Position numbers and translations under genes: made by a program | Assembly: GCF_001577835.2 (NCBI RefSeq) | Contig: NC_029525.1 | Coordinates: 17,916,731 to 17,980,730, forward strand | Direction of reading: 5' to 3' | Length of the DNA stretch: 64,000 nt | DNA from: Coturnix japonica | Taxonomy: Eukaryota > Chordata > Aves > Galliformes > Phasianidae | In this document: piece after piece, positions 22,878 to 38,900 of the stretch | How the letters are laid out: every line of letters begins with the position of its first letter | How positions within the stretch are numbered: the stretch's first letter is position 1 | Notes under the pieces: generated by a model | What the model was told of the DNA's origin: nothing | The model's input: the letters and a program-made list of their open reading frames with translations, nothing else | Databases searched by the model: none

Positions 22878-25800
22878 GTCTCAGGTGCTGATAATGATAC
22901 AGAAGCTCCATGGAGTTGGCTGAGCCACGTGCCTGCTTTGCTGCGCAGACCCAAGTCCTTTCCCCATCAAAATAACCCACACTTGACTTGAAACTCTACT
23001 TACAGCGGAAGACGTTATTTTCATGTCATAGCAATCAGTTTCTCGTTGCACTTATTGGAACAAACCTAACAGCCGCGCTGATATCGCACCAGGAGCTGCC
23101 TGGTCTTTTCTTTCAATGACAACATGTTGTGAGCGTTTACTTTTTGGCCTCGACTTCCTGAAACCCATTCCATCTGGCCAGACGTACCGGATTCATTGCA
23201 ACTGTGCAAACATTCATTTGACACTGGAACTTTAGCTTTGTAAAGGTGTGCTCTCCAAGTCCTTAACATGGAAGGCAATGGGAGCACAGGATGGAGAGGA
23301 GACAGAGAAGGCACAGATAACTCTCCTAGTTCCCCAGTGTGTTCAGTGCTGATCCAGCCCCCCATTCAGAAGAATGGAACAACACAGGGAATCCTGCAGC
23401 CGCAGTTCGGACACCCCAACACTAATGGGGCCTTCCTCGGTTCTTTTGTGAAGTTCCAAGTGCCATCATCTACCTTAATGCCTACACTAACAGGTGCTGG
23501 CTGATTCAGGCTGATTAGACAGAGAATAAAGGTAATGATTCGCAATGCAGTGCTATAAGGAAGTCAGAACCAGAAGGAAAAAAAACAAACGGAGGAACGT
23601 GGCTCTGCACTTCCACGTCTGGTTATTTGAACAACACGTTTAGTGCTCTGCTTAAAGAAGCGCCTCCTTATAACACACATTCAACTCTTCCTCCGGCAGA
23701 TGTCTGACCAGGTCGTGAAACATTCAGGTTTTCAGATACATCTGAATAATAACAACAAAAATATTTTCCTACAGAGATGGAAGGAGAAATGAACCAAAGG
23801 TGGGAAAGCAGCCAGCAACAGAAGTATGAAATATTGTTGTTTTGCTGCCCAAACGAAAAACACTCAAACCCAGGACAGAATACAGACAAGCACGCACAGT
23901 TAGCAAACAGCTGCCATAATCAAAGACCACAAACGAAGCCGTAGACAAAAATGAAACCATTAAGAACTTTGGGAATAGGATGTTCCCTAACCATCCATAA
24001 AGTGGGAATAAACGACAGAGCTACAAGATGAACTGCTTAAGCAGCACAGTTCTACATTCAGCCCCAGGTAACGGGCGCAGCTGAGCCTCCCTCGGTTACC
24101 AGCGTGCACAACTGGGTCCAGGCTGAAGCCAAAGTGAGGCCTCAGCCTCGAGACCCAGCGATGAAAACCAAAGCTGAAGCAACAGAGCTTTGCTTCACGC
24201 ACAGACTCGGGTTTTATGGCAGGTTTGACATTTTAGGAAGTTGCGTTTTGAAGGTGGACTCATTCTGCAAAGAAAGTTCAGAATGATAAATATCAGACTT
24301 GCAGCGCATTAAAATATTCATATTTAATATGTTCACTAAGCAGTCGCCGTAATTTCCGTTGTGCATCTATGCAGAACTAAACCCTCCAATTTACATTTCC
24401 ATTTCCCTCACTGATCTGATAATCACAACACAGATACAGCTGTAAAGTGCAATGTATGCTTTGGTTTCCTTAACTAAAGAAAGCACTTTTATAATGGGTT
24501 TTGCCACAGATAGGACACACGTGTGCGGGGGCGTTACGTGAACAGACGATCATCTCTTTGTACAGTCAGAGAACAGCCAGGAGTTACTGAACAGAAATGG
24601 GATCCTTCTGGTAGCGTAGTGATGTGTAAAGCAGTCCTACGGTGTAAATTACCCAAAGAAATCTGGAAGAACTCCACGTTAAACAAGGATTCGCCGTTAA
24701 AACTCATTAAAAATCTCAGATTTACATTTTAACGAACAGCTAAAAAATAGTTGGCAAACCATGTAGCAATTCCAATACAAGCCGACCGTTTCCAAAACGT
24801 ACAAATATTTCCAGAACCATGTCATCAACATAAAAACGGGGGGCGGGGATGGGTACAGCTCCACACGTCTGCGCAAAAGCATTTATAAAGGTCATGTTAT
24901 GTACATTTTATTTCAATAAAGACATAAAGACAAACAGTGTAAAGATGCCCGGATGCCCTAAAGATAAATACATTTAAAAGATTCTCATTAAAATGAATCT
25001 GTAGTATTTCTTTCCTGCAAGCAAAATACCCTTCTTTAAATACAAAAAACCCCCCCCCAAGAATTGTGGATCGCAAATGTTCTCACTTCTTTTGCAGAAA
25101 TTCTGCCACGATGATTTCTGTAATGAAGAAGGATTCTCCACAAAGCAGGCTTGCTCTACATGCTAATCTTGTTCACCAGTTCCGTGACACAATGTGCTAT
25201 AGCTACTTACACAACGGGTCAGATAGTAAGAAAACACTCAACCTGATGAAAAGTTAAAATCTTCATTAATACACTGGAAAAAGTTGACATAACTCATGCC
25301 TTTTAAAATCAAAAATACAAAAAGTAAATGCTTTCCTAAAAAGATTTTCCTTACTTTAAGGACTCATTTGAAAATGAAGCTGCATGTAATTTGTACAATA
25401 AAATTGTACAAGTAAACAGGTAATATACATAAAAAATTAATTGACATACTTCTCAATTCTCGGTTGTCCACCTTTAATTTCCAATACTGTACTTTCTTAA
25501 CAAGCATACAAAATATCGAACTTCTCTTTAGAAAAAGTGCCGTTCTGTGACATCTTTCACACAACAACAGTCTGAGCCTGTGGCGTGTCCATGCAGTCGA
25601 GAGGCCAGCACCCTCACTTTTACAAATTATACCTTCCATAAAAAGCCTCCTCAACAGGAGGTTACGCGCCATTATAAAAATATCAACCTCTTGTAGTAGC
25701 TGCATCAGAGAACCAAGGCTTAAAGACCATTTCCACATAGCATAGGAAACCACTGTGACAGCAGACTGACTGCGCCGTCCCACGCCATCCAGCGCAGCTG

Positions 25801-26925
25801 CTGTCGGGTGCCCTCGCTGCTACACCACTTAAAACTGATTGTAACGAAGAGCAGCGTAACAGCGGCACCCCCAGCCCATGAGAAACACCTTAAACGCTGA
25901 GCCCCTGTGCAGAGCGCTTCACTCGTGGAGGAGCCCGGAGGCGGCAGTACTCGGCTCGCATCGAACCTGCCAGGTGACCAACCTAATTCTGCTGTAAGGA
26001 CTCGCATGCACGGTATAGTCTGAGGTATTCCTTGTCCATCGGCTGTTTGTGCCACTGCAAGATACTGTCTGTCGGAGTACGCGCCATCACAATGGTTTAA
26101 CAAATTCTGAATATTAGGAATTCATATCTTCTTCTTATCTAGCCAGTCTCTTGATTTTTGAAAAGATTCCAACTACAGTAGAATATTACAGAAACAAAAA
26201 ATAAATGCAGGGCTTTTCTTTCTAAATGAAACTTACATGGATTAAAACTAGAGAGTATTTTTAAACAAATATACAGTATGCAGGCAGACGAAGCAGGAAA
26301 ACGGCCATTCGACTGTATAATAAAAAACTAAGAAAATTCGGCTATTCCCAGAAAAACTATGAAGCGCCTCAACTAAAAGGAATGCATAATGAAATTCTAA
26401 TCTAATACAGGTCAAAGGGTGTAAAAAGGTTATAAACCTTAACAGGAAAAATAAAAACAACTTTTACTGGCCATTCCTGTTGAAATGAGAATCTCCAAAG
26501 TAACAGAAAAGTGGCTACAAACCCACTTAGAGCACCGAACAGAGAGAAAAGAAGAGTCTTTTTTTTTTCAATCTCTGTTATATCATAAAATCCTGTGTTT
26601 CTACAGGTCAAACTGCTGGTGGCAGAAACAGAACTCTTTATAAACTGCAGATGTCCTGTACATAAAAAAAACTCATCGGAGTCGCACTAGTTCTAAAGAC
26701 TTTTCTGTTCTAGCCTACCTACCGCGTTGTACTGTATTGTACTGTTTGTATTCAATCTCAGATATAGAAAGTCTCTTTCTGTAACCCTTGATTATTGTTG
26801 GGCACCAAAGATAAGAAAAGCAAGACGGGGTACAAAAATGCAAAATTTCAACAGTAATGGCAATGTTTTGTTTCAGTCCAAAAGGGTCCTGCATTTTCTC
26901 CCCCTCCAGTAATCAGACCGAAGGC

Positions 26926-29900
26926 TTAATCTGGGGGTAGCAAGTCATGCAAGCGAAATCTGTCTCTGATGTGAGGTCGGACATCTTCATTCTGCAGGGA
27001 AAACACACGTGTGGGCGTTAGAAGAATGAGCACCTCCACAGATCGGATCATAGCAGGGCCAAACCTCCAACGTCTGTGTATTAATATAACAAAATGGAAG
27101 CCGTGGATGTCGCTAATAACAAGAGGCTGACAAGAACAGATACATAACATACACAACCATTTAGGAATAGAATTATTTCCATTTTAAGAACAAAGACAAC
27201 GACGGGCAGTATTTAACCTACACTTCTATAAATTCTCTATTTCATTACAACTTATGTCACCATTTTCCAGTTTCTGATTGAAAGCACAGTTGGAAATGAC
27301 GCCATTCTGCCTCCTGCTATGTGAGTGCATCCCCACACAAACTGGAGTAACACTCTCCTTCCCGCAGTCACAATCTCAGCCACTCAGGATCTTAAAGTAT
27401 GTGGTGCTGTTTGACAGAGCAAACCAACACATTGGGCTGGGAGTTGTGAGAACAACAAGCGAAAGAGAGACAGACTTACCAGCTCTACAAGTTTCTCCAG
27501 AAATGGAATCAATTTTAGGAGTTCATTGTCATTCTTATCCATGAACCAGCTTTCGATAGGAATTCCATTTGAAAGCTAAAGTTTAAAAAAAAAAATAAAA
27601 AAATCATCAATATGTTACTTCTATTTTATTTACCTAAAAATGTGGCTTGTGAAATAGCATTTTGGGGAGAAAAGTTTCCAAGCTCAAGTTTATTAATACG
27701 TATTTTTCCTCTACAGTTTGTACTAAAAATCACTTCTGCAACGAGTCTGTCCTTTGCATAAACCATCACAATTCTTTCATCCAAAACCATCACAATTGCA
27801 TCAACAATCACAATTCAAAGCTGAACTGGATAACTTTGGGCTGTAGGACTCCTGTTGCACTGAGAAGCGTTGGCACATTGATCAGGTTTTAGGTTCAAAC
27901 TACACAGATACCGACTGAGCACTGGCTGCACTTTGTGCAAACGGGCTTCTGGTGTTTAGGCTCCCACTGCTTCCACATCCAAAAGCTTTGCTGATGGCAG
28001 CTTGCTTACCTGATAGGCAAAGGCTTGCGGTGAATTGTCAATGATGATCGTTTTTGAAAGATCTCTTCCAAGAATGTTTAAATCCTTTATGTAGTTTCCT
28101 TGCACACAGACACAATGCTCACGGAAAAGTCGATGCCTGTGATTAGATCAGAATACTCATTAATGAGAGAAACTGCACCACCTATATGGCACAGGGAAAA
28201 AGAAAAGTCAGTGCTGCCAAATGTTGTCCACTTTTTTCCCTTCTGACCAGATTCCTAAAAACTGTCTCACATTTTGAGTGTTTCCCTCTAAGATGAGCGG
28301 CTAACCTGACTTTACGTTATTTAGCTCTCCAGGGAATTGTTTTGTATCTAAACAGAAAAGTTCAGCTCAGGCACAACAAACATCTGTCACCGTGGTCTGA
28401 CTTTCTAACCCTTTCTGCAGATGAAATGACAGAGGGGCCCAAGATACTGGAAGGATTTTGCAAGGCTCAAACCACAGGGATGAGTTCTGCACTCCAAACA
28501 ATTCACAAGGTTTGTCCTTTCTGTTCTGCTCCAAACACTGCAGCACACGCTGGGAAGTGCTGGACGGAACGTTCTCCTGCTGAGGTTACCTCTGCTGGCA
28601 ATTAACCTATTTTCAGTTTTTAGAGCTTGAAAAAAGCCTCGAGGCCAAAACATTCCATCAACTTCTTCCTTTCCAATTAGTATATTCTCTTTTATTACTA
28701 ATTAATTAGTAAATGGATTGGTAGAATAGAAGAACTCATTAAGAGGAGCAGGAATAAAACAAATGTCATGAAAGATCAGTATAATCGTAATTACCAATCA
28801 GCTGTGCACTGGATAGATTTCAGATTTGACAATGTAATATTACCCCACTGCAGTTTCTTTAAGGCTGCTTATATATTTCAGCAGAATTTTTAGAAGCTGC
28901 ACACAGTGTGCTTACTACTTTCATGAAGGGAATGAGTTCCTAATGTTGCTAAGGAAGAAAATAAGCTGATGCCTCAGCAGCGAATGAATGTATATATAGA
29001 TTCTGAGTCACACGTGTGGAGTGCCTGACAAATCCACAGTTAGGCTCGTGTCAGAACTCATCGTGCCCTGATGTCAGCTTCTCTGAGGCACATGACTCAC
29101 AGCTACATTCACACACCACACAAATTTCAGAGAATCTCTGAACCTTCTTAGCATACAGCCTGCCTGCCTGCCTTGTTACCTCTGCTGTTCACAGCACAGA
29201 TAAAACTGCAGTCCTCAGTCCTAAGTATCAGAGCCTTGGAGGGAAAACCATCACGTTACGGATGCACATGGACTCATTTTCTGTAAGCACCGACCCTGTA
29301 CTTGTTGGTACATCCTGTCTGGCTGGTCAGATATCCCAGCAATATGACATCCCAGCACTGACTCTCAGTCCTAACTACAGCCAAGTGCAGTTCTTCATGC
29401 CCCTCATTAGAATACCCTATTTAGAATGAATCCCTGAGAAACCCCCTCTCCACTTTCAGCTTTCCCATGTAGCAGACTGCCTTGCAGATGAGGGTAACAG
29501 AAATTCATCCATTAGGATTTGTCACGTTTTAAGGGCTGCTCCTGAGAAACATTAATCTCTTCCAAACAAAGCTCAGCATTAGCAAAACAAATGTAAAACC
29601 AAAATAACTGCACTATAAAACTCACAGATTATTTTGCGATTGAATAAGAAACAGCATTTATAAAGGTAACTGCAAAGAGAACTTCCTCACACCAGTTAGG
29701 AGAGAAAGGCTTGTTTGCCCACACCAGGTACACTCGCTGTTTGGCATTTTACCTGACTAGTTGTTTTTTAGGGTCTAGGATATTCAGTAACTTGTCTGCA
29801 TACACCTTCTTAGAAGCAGTAAAGAGAATGATCTACGGACAAGAAGAGAAAACAATCATTATTTTAGATATGAACACATGAATATAATTTAGAGGTACGA

Positions 29901-32900
29901 TTCAAGGGCAGTACTGAATTAGTTTTACCTCATAAATCTGAGACATACGTTCCAGGAATTCTCGGAAGAACGGCCTTAACCGGACATACACCTGAAGCAG
30001 AAATGGACCTTATGAACAGATGCAAAGCACTGCAGCCATCACCCGCACCACTAAGCATTGATTTGTAAAGATTACATCAAGATGAGTAGCACTATGCCAG
30101 CAATTCAGTAACCTGCCCAATAACCTCCTTCTACCAAGAATATGGGGGTGGCAGAAATAACCCAAACAACTGGCTTCAGCTATTTCCAAAGCTCAGTTAG
30201 TTCACACATCAGAAAAGAACTGCACACACATTCCAATTATTCCCTGTGACAAAACAGACCCCGGATAAGAGGCAGGACGACAGGTGATGCCGGCGTCTCT
30301 TCCTGCTGTTACTGAACCCACAGAACAAGACCTAGGCTGCGTAGAGGCACCTGCATGGACCCATGGCTGCAGGGTAACGGCCCAACACCACAGCACACGT
30401 AAGGGCACGTATGGAGCACAGCAGAGAGGACACGCATAGAAGGGTGAAAACAACAACCTTATTATCGCCTTACCTGTCTTCTTCATTCACTGATTGCCCC
30501 CATTTAGATTTACAGGGTTTTGAGAAACGTTTCATTAATGTATCCAGAAAGAAAAGGGAGAGAGTACTGGACTTGCATTTAAACCAAGCTAATTTCAGCT
30601 TTATCAATTATTTTTTAACAACCAGTTAGGAATTTGCTTAAATTTGCTTTCAGAAGTAAATCTCCAATAAGGACCTGCGTTAATTGAACTGAATTGTGTC
30701 AAATTTATACGCAGACAGAAGGAAAGAAAAGAGGAGTGGTTTTAATAAACTCAGTTTCGTATCATTAGCACAGATCTTAGTCCTTTAAAGAAAGTGTGTA
30801 TTTCTAAACCAGTGATAATTTCATTATTTAGCTTAACACTGAATAAGGCCTTTATTACTTTCTTGAAGCATCTAAAGCTCTGATTCAAGCTTGCAGAGTG
30901 ACAAGTTACTGTGGTAACAAAACCTGTGTTTTTTCCTACACTAGGAGCATGCGATCCTGTCACATCTGCTCACAGCATCGCCAGGTCTGGCGTACAAAGA
31001 TACATTCACTGATGGTGCAACCAGCATCTGCTTCCCTTCTCCCTGTGGGCAGCTCACTGTCAGGCTGCAGGTATCCCCAGGCTGCCCAGTGAGAACGGCT
31101 GGACACAGCCTGTGCTCGATGTGATTCTGGGCTCCGCCCAGCCAAGGCGCTCCTGAACAGCCAACTGTCTGCATGCAGAGATGACAAGCGTGTCTTCACG
31201 CCATATGTCTCCTGACTGCAATCCTTCCCACAATGACATCTCATTCAGCTCTGCTAAGGCAATGAGGTTTTGCTCAAAGACTGGATGAGTGATTTCTCTT
31301 ACCACAAAGACAAATGTAATCAAATTACTCGGATACTCCAGGTGAACCAATGCTAAATAACATTCAAATTGTCCGTGCATTCAAATTTTCAGTGCAAGTT
31401 GTTTGTTCTGAACATTCTTCCTATATACAGCGAGCAAGTAGCACAGCCAGCAACTTCTACAGCTGTAATCTTGAGGTTAAGAGACAGTAAGTATCCATTG
31501 CAGATGCAAAGGGATTGTTCTACTCGTGATTTTCTTGAGCAAATATTTCCTATACTGGGACCCAAACGTTACTCTTGCAAACTGGAAGTGAGTCACACGA
31601 CATTGATGCCTTCACTACACACGGGGCAGTAGTTGCAAATAACGGTAGGCAAGGAGGATGATATTTGGTACAAAGCTTGCTCCAAGAGCTCCATTTCAAG
31701 CTGACAAGCCTGTTCCCTTTGATGGAAGAAACACAGATGTCATTTTAGAAACAGGCTCTTCACCATCTCTTCTACAAACTCTCCTAGCAACGGCAGCAGG
31801 AAGCTATGTGCCAGTATTTCAACTGTCTCTACTATAAAAGCATTCAGTATCTAATTCCTTGTTCATTTTAAGTCTGGACTGAGTTCCAATAGTAACATTG
31901 GCCAGCTGAATGATTTTAAAAATCATTCAATTACATCAAAGAGCAGTTATGATTGCTTGGATTCCTCAAGTGCACGCTTTCTCTTTGCTTTTTCAGGTTA
32001 TTCTGTGGATTATTACAGCATCTTTCAGTGTGGTCAGATTTCTGACACATCCCTGTAAGCGTTTATCTGTCTTAATACAACAGCTGTCTTGATATCTAGG
32101 AAGTTCAGGTACGAACACAAACAAGAAATCCTGGGAAAGATTTCCTTTATGATGATGCATTTCTAGTTATAGTTTGTACACACAGGTAATGACAGGGATG
32201 GCAAATTCATTGCTCTCGTTTTAGTGGATTGTGGCACTCATGCAGAGCAGGAGGCAACCACATCAGCACCTCCAGCCAGGACAAGCTGAGAGAATGCCAG
32301 GTAATCCGAGCAGAATCAAGTAACTAAAGCAGAACACGACGCCAGCATTTGCCCTTTTCTCCCTCAGCTTCCTTTCCTTTTCGCATATTGCCCACGTCTT
32401 CCCACCAGTATGACTCCAGAGGTTCTGTGGAACTAAAATGAAACATTCCTAAGAGCAGACTGAGACACCAAAGGCTTTCAGATATTTCAGAGAAATAGAG
32501 TGGAGAGTTCATTAGGAAGGAGAGCCAGAAAAAGGAGAGCCACCTGCACCATTTGCCTCATTCCACCACAGTAGCAAAGCAACTAAGTAGCCTTTAGTAA
32601 CAGCGAGATGGAACGCACATAATGCTGTATTCAATAACCTGCAGCTTGCCTGCGTACCTCCAGAACATCTCGCAAGGATCAATGTGAATTACTGTGAGAA
32701 AGACAGTGAAGATATTTAAATGCAAGAACTGAAACCATCTGCCCTTTGCTGTGGGCACAGCACAAGGAAGGCATGCACCCAGCAGTGCTGATGTGAGCTC
32801 CTGGCTGGCACCTGGTGCCCCAACAACAGGGAAAGAATACGACAGAAACCACCTTACCAAGAAGGGAAAAAGCCAACAAGCAGACACATCTCTTACACAG

Positions 32901-35900
32901 AAAAGCTGTGTATTATAAAGTGCTACAATAATGCAAATAGCAAAAAAAACAAAAAAAAACAAAAAAAAAACCCCCTCATTTCCAGTTGAAGAGATGATCA
33001 TTCACTTCTTACAGTCAGATGCAAGATGGTGCTTAAAGGGTTTATTAGTTATTAAAACGTCAGCTTTGCAAATCCTGTTTTTTCACCGAGTCCAAAACAC
33101 AGACACTGGTATAAGCTGGAGATTGTTCAGCTGAGGAAACACAAATCGATGGTCTCAAAAACCTGAAATAAGCAAGTGCAACTGCACCCATCTTACAGAT
33201 CTGTTTTATTTTTAAGGGGAAATCAGCAACTTTATGGGACCCACCCAAAGATTTAAAAGAAAAACAAGAAATTATGTCAGTGCCAGAACTGCACTGTAAC
33301 TTTTAAGCCAGGTGAGCACTGCCCTGTGCTCATATGTTAAATATTCCTTCTAAAACCGCACACAATCTGACTCTTACTGTTGTCTTACTCTACAGTGATC
33401 GGTTCTGGAGCATCTTCTAGAGAAAGCGCCTGGTTTATCATCACTCTAATACTGCAAGAGCACTGTATTGACGCCTTTGGATGGCTAAGAATATCAAAAC
33501 AATATGAGCTCAGGTTTACTTTTGCATTATTAGTCAGTTTTACTGCAAGGAAAATCAGACAGAAAATGCAGACTGAGCTGGGGTTTACTCTCTCTTAGGA
33601 AAGCAATAAATAATTGTCTAATACTGCTGGAAACCTACATGGAAGCAGCAGATATTTTGATACTAACAAAAGGATCTTCAGAGATTCGTCTTTCACACTA
33701 GGTATTGTTTTCAGCAGGCTTCATATACAGCAGCTTGCTGACTTCAACTCTGCTGAGACAGCTTAGTGCCTGCTTTGTTGGCAGCTGGAGTTACTTCCAA
33801 AATGAAACACAGAGATGGAATTAATATGGCACTATACTGGAGGCAATGGCCAAATTGCTAAGCAAAAGCAAGACAGTGTAAGAGCCGATAAATGGCTACT
33901 CACCGGCTCAAAGTTCTAAAAAGAGCCCGCGATATCAACAAACCTCAACCTGTGCTACAGAAGATTATCCGTCTTTTTGTGTATTATACTCCAGTTAAAC
34001 ATGAATTTAATGGCATCTTTAAAATATCTGTCTTGCTTATTATCTGTTATGCAGTAAGAGGTGAATGTTTTCTAAATTGTCCAGAGTGACAATAAACCAG
34101 GTGACCAGAATGTAATGACCAGGACTGTGCCCACAGCTGATGACTGACTTTCTGACTTTCTCAGGCCTGCAAGAAGCTTTTGTTCCTTTGTAATTCCAAG
34201 CTTGGCTCTAGAGAAAGCTCAGACAAAACTTATCTAGGACCCGCACAGCAACTTTACTGTACCCTGCCTGTACAGTCCTAGATACAATGCTGTTAAATAA
34301 GCATTTATAAATACCATTAAGCCACTCTTTCCATTGACTTCAATTTCTTACAAATAAAATCCTGGTTAAACTTCAGCCACTCTCATTGTGACATACAATC
34401 ACTAAAGGACCGCAGCTTAGAAAGAAAACACTCAAACTCATACCAAGATCCCTGCAGTGAGGGAAGGAAAAAAAAAATGGAGCTTTAATCTTCCTGATTC
34501 TGTAAGCAATGTCAAGAACCACTAAAGAGTGAACTCTAAGGCTCCTCCCAGGTTCGGTCTGAAGCAAACTAAGCATGGCTGTCACCAAATAAGAGATAAG
34601 AAATCCACGTTTAAAAAATTATTTCAGCTTTTCAGATTCCAAGAATTTTTACACGCAACAGTGAAGAAAAACATTTTTAAAATCAGGAAAAATACCTGGA
34701 CAAGTGTCCTTTTAAGGTGCCTGATGACTGGCTCACTCTCCAAAGATACTACAGTGGGGTCCAATATCGTGCGAACTACATGGTGGGGAAGCTGATGCTC
34801 CTCCCAGGTACATCACACAAAAGGACCTGAGAACAACAGCCTGGGTCAGTGCAGCATCTCTGGTAGTTGCTGGAAGAGAGTTCCTCCTCACGCTTGCTCC
34901 TCTGGTATGTCAAGGTAAAACACACGTAACTAACAATACCTCCTAAAGCAGAACAAAAAACTAAATCTAGCAGTCTCACAAGACAATCAAAGTCACTCTA
35001 TGCACCAAGCAGACCCTCCAGGAGCAAAGAAGCAGAACTAGCACTGGTGGAGGGTACAGAAAGACTAATGATCCAGACAGAAGCTAGTTAATCAGGCTTG
35101 GAAGATGTCTTCTTGATAGAAAGATATGATCAACCAATGAGAGTTGGTTCGCCGTATGAAGGGAAGAAATTAACAGTCCATGAGAAGCTGCACCCAGGAA
35201 ATAACACCGGCTAAACTTTCAGTGTTCCTGCCTCCACCTGCTGGCAAGGAGAGATGTTGCTGCTGAAGATTGCCGCTACAAAGATTATTTATACTTTCTT
35301 AGCAATGATTGTTTACAGCTGGAATCAGTGACCGACATTACCACACTGAGGCACTGAGCTGAGCTCCACAGTACTTCTAATAGGGAATAATCCACCCTGC
35401 AGAATGTGACACCTGCAGCTTATAACCCAGACAAGTTGTTAAATGCCATACAGTTACTTATCTCTTCAGACAAGACCATAACAAATATACACAGCAAGAA
35501 TTCACACGTTAAATAAAACAAGAAGGTACATACATATGTAAGCTAATTACCTGGTAAATGACATCTTGAAAAAGAACGGGAAAAGTGAGTGCAGCATCTT
35601 CTAATTCATTTAGACTACAGTGCACTAATGTTTCATCCTAAAAAAAATTAGCAGATGGTATGTAGGTCAGAAAAAAATATGAGCACAATGTTGAAAGTTG
35701 TCTAGATGTTCCTTTTAAGGTTACTTTATTTCTCTGAAAAATTTCTGTGTTAGTGCTGTCCTGATAGAGTTCTTTCATTATTATTGCAATTAAAAAACAA
35801 AATCACTTAGAATTGCACAGTAGTGGCATAATTAAAGAAGGTCTTCTAACTTTGTAGTTTATCCTGTTATTCAGTTCACATACACAACTGCCACTTTGAA

Positions 35901-38900
35901 TCATCTTTCTGCTGATATGGCCACTAGAGGACGTACCAACTGATATCGCTCACGATAACATTCCTGACATCATTAATGGGGTCTGAAAAACACTCCAAAA
36001 CAGAGATTGAAATTATTCTAAAGACAAATTTATTTTCTATAAATGTTTTTAAAAGTGGCTGAACAATAATGTTGTAATAATTAAAAGATGCATTCCTGGT
36101 CCATTTTGATGCAAAGCACATGAAGCTGAATTTTTCTATTTACTAAGACAGAAGTCAAATGCTTTTGCTTGTGTTTCTAAAGATACTCACCAAGTCTAAA
36201 ACTAATGAAAATTCTGGTGTGCTTCTTGTTTTCAGTGGAAGAGCTGGCTTCCTGTTAAGTTGTTCTTCTGTTAGTGGTGGAACATGTTTGATGAAATAGT
36301 ATCTGAAAAGAATACAGATTTTGTTGTAGAAATGTTTATGCATTATTAAATTGCTGTTGCTTTAGCCCAAGTAAATATTTAGAATACTTATGGCCACACG
36401 AGAAATAATTTAAAGCAAAAAACATTAATATAACAATGTGTACTTGAATCAAGTTGAGAGATTTTTTACTTAATTACCACAATAACAAAAAAATGTAGCA
36501 ACTCAAATAACAGTTTATTAATCCAATACCCAACGTGATCGTTTTTATACTTCAAGCACAAATATCAGCACTTACGGATCAAAGACTTCCCAGTCTTCTT
36601 CATAGGTAGCTTCTGCATGAGCTGATGAGTAGCCACTGTCTGGAGATACTGGTGCTAAAATTCAATGAAAATGACCAAACCAAACATAAAACAAACAAAA
36701 AAATAACACAAGAGCTAGTCTTATTAGTGAAGTTTTTAAAAGTGAGAATTTGCATTTTATACACAAATACTTTAAGTAACAGTGAGAAAATCTCCCTTCA
36801 GCCCCACCCTGCCAATCCCCACACATTTCTCCTGAAATGGCCTGTATGGTTTCTTACAGCGTTTCCTCAGAGGATGAAGTCACACCTACAGAACTTCAGG
36901 ATCTGGCAAAATGCAACTGTCCATGTTACGAAGCAGAGCATCCCATACACTGTAAACTACCTGGGCAAACATCCCAGCCACAAAGCATTTGTTGGGGAGT
37001 TTTTGCCACAGAGCAACACCAGTGCCAGGCAGCCCTTGGAAGGCAGCACAAACCTTTCAGTCTGCAGCTCATTCCCAGCCCATGCCTGCAGCGCCCATCA
37101 GAGCAAGGCAACAGGAGCATTAGATGCAGACAGGGCAAGCTGATCCACAGGTCCATAGTGGATCACACATTGGCCCTTTTACTCAGAGCTACAATGTACT
37201 CTCTTCACAGTAAATCACATAAATCTCAGTACTCATCAGCTACCAGCATTTTCAGGATCTAGCAAAGATTTACGTAACTGTAAAGTAGTTGAAGTGGGCC
37301 CTGAATTTTATGGACACTATTTTTGTCCAAAATGACTAATGAGGTGTCTTCGGAAGAAAACATGGATGATTAATGTAGGATCTTTATGTTCTTATTCATC
37401 CCAACATGTCATTCTAGTGTAAGGTACTAAAATGTCACAATTTTCCCTTTCATGATCAGCAAGTCTAGGGTATGCATTATTAATGTGTGTGTGAAGAGGA
37501 GTAAACAGTAATAAAAGTGTCTCTCTTCTTCAATGTCTGTTTTCATTCAAAGAACTGTTAGGAAGTCAACCAAGTTCTACTGAAAATACACAAGATTTGC
37601 AAAAGCTGTGTCTCTGATGCATAAAAATGTTCTCTGTTGAACATAAGAGCTGACAATACCATTTACGTGCTTTAAGCAAATGTGCAATATTCAGATATAG
37701 AAAATTCTGGAACTAGGCTTCCCTAAGGGTGCTAATTCCCTACAGCTTCAGGACCTGAGTAAAACACAAGCGTGCATTTCTTACCTGTAAGTGGTGGCAA
37801 GTCACGATCGTTTGTTTCTTCTACTTCTTCTAAACCATTGTTGACAGTAGATCTGACCTGCACTGCTTGGCTAGTGTAAGCTGCTCCATTGGTTGATGTT
37901 GCAGTACTCGTAGTAATCTCATCTACCTGCTCCATATCAAGCTGTTTGACTATTTCTTCAGCCTCAACAGCCTGTCCTGGAGAATCTGATCCTGATGTTC
38001 CTGAATCAAGATTTCAGTGTACACAGTCATTACCTTTACCCTGAGGTACTGAACAGAACACTGATCAGCACTACTAAACACCACACAAAAATGCTTCAGA
38101 GTAACTGAAGGTAGCTTTATCTGATTTGTTTTCTAAAAGTAAGAACCAAAAGTACCACAGCAAATGTCTGTTTCAGACAAGGAACTTCACACCAGTATTT
38201 TATTTTACTTTTCCAATAAGAAGTAACTGCTAGGTACTTACAGAAGAAATGTTCTAACAAACATAAGCTCATTCTTTCTTTATTAATAATAACCCTTCTA
38301 AGAATTGGGAAGGAGATCTCCAAAAGTTTTTTTTACAAACTTTTGGTTTGTAAGTCAGAATGAAGGTGTACAGTCACCAAACGCAACATTTTAATATGAA
38401 AAGAATCAAAATAAAAGAACCATTCTCAGCTTTAAGACCACAGGCTCTCAAATAATGCCTACCATTTTTATTTGCTGGTGAAAAGAAATTGAAGACGGGA
38501 GAAAATATGGTTCCCAGTAAGGTAGTTCGCGGGGGACTCCCTGTGGCAGGATTATCTTCCAATTTCCCATTTTGCTTTACGTGTTGGTTTGTCATTTCGT
38601 AACTTCCAGCTTCTGTAAGTTATGAAGTGTAGAAAAACAGTTAGCAATTTAGTATCACACAAAATCACAACGCCATCTTCCAAACCCATCTGAGCCTCCA
38701 CATTTCACATAAGTAAGTAGTAATTTGTCTTAAGAATTATGTTATGGACAAACAACTAATAGAAGCTTGAATCCTGCCTGTGTGCTTGATGATGGCGGTT
38801 TTTAAAACGCTGCACACCCATCACAACAAACACACACATACATTATAAAGTAAAATAATTCTTAGTTGTTATCAAAGATAACAAAGAACAGAATTCAACA

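Larger units (their letters stand above)
22400..26925 (-). other. CTDSPL2: CTDSPL2 3'UTR (about 4.5 kb)
   Basis: This runs from the TAA at 26926-26928 to candidate poly(A) signals near 22409-22682. It is AT-rich, has no convincing coding frame and contains few repeats, which fits a long single-exon 3'UTR. A proximal AATAAA at 24907-24912 could give a shorter form of about 2 kb. The tRNA-like segment at 22823-22877 lies inside it in antisense. Confidence 0.7.
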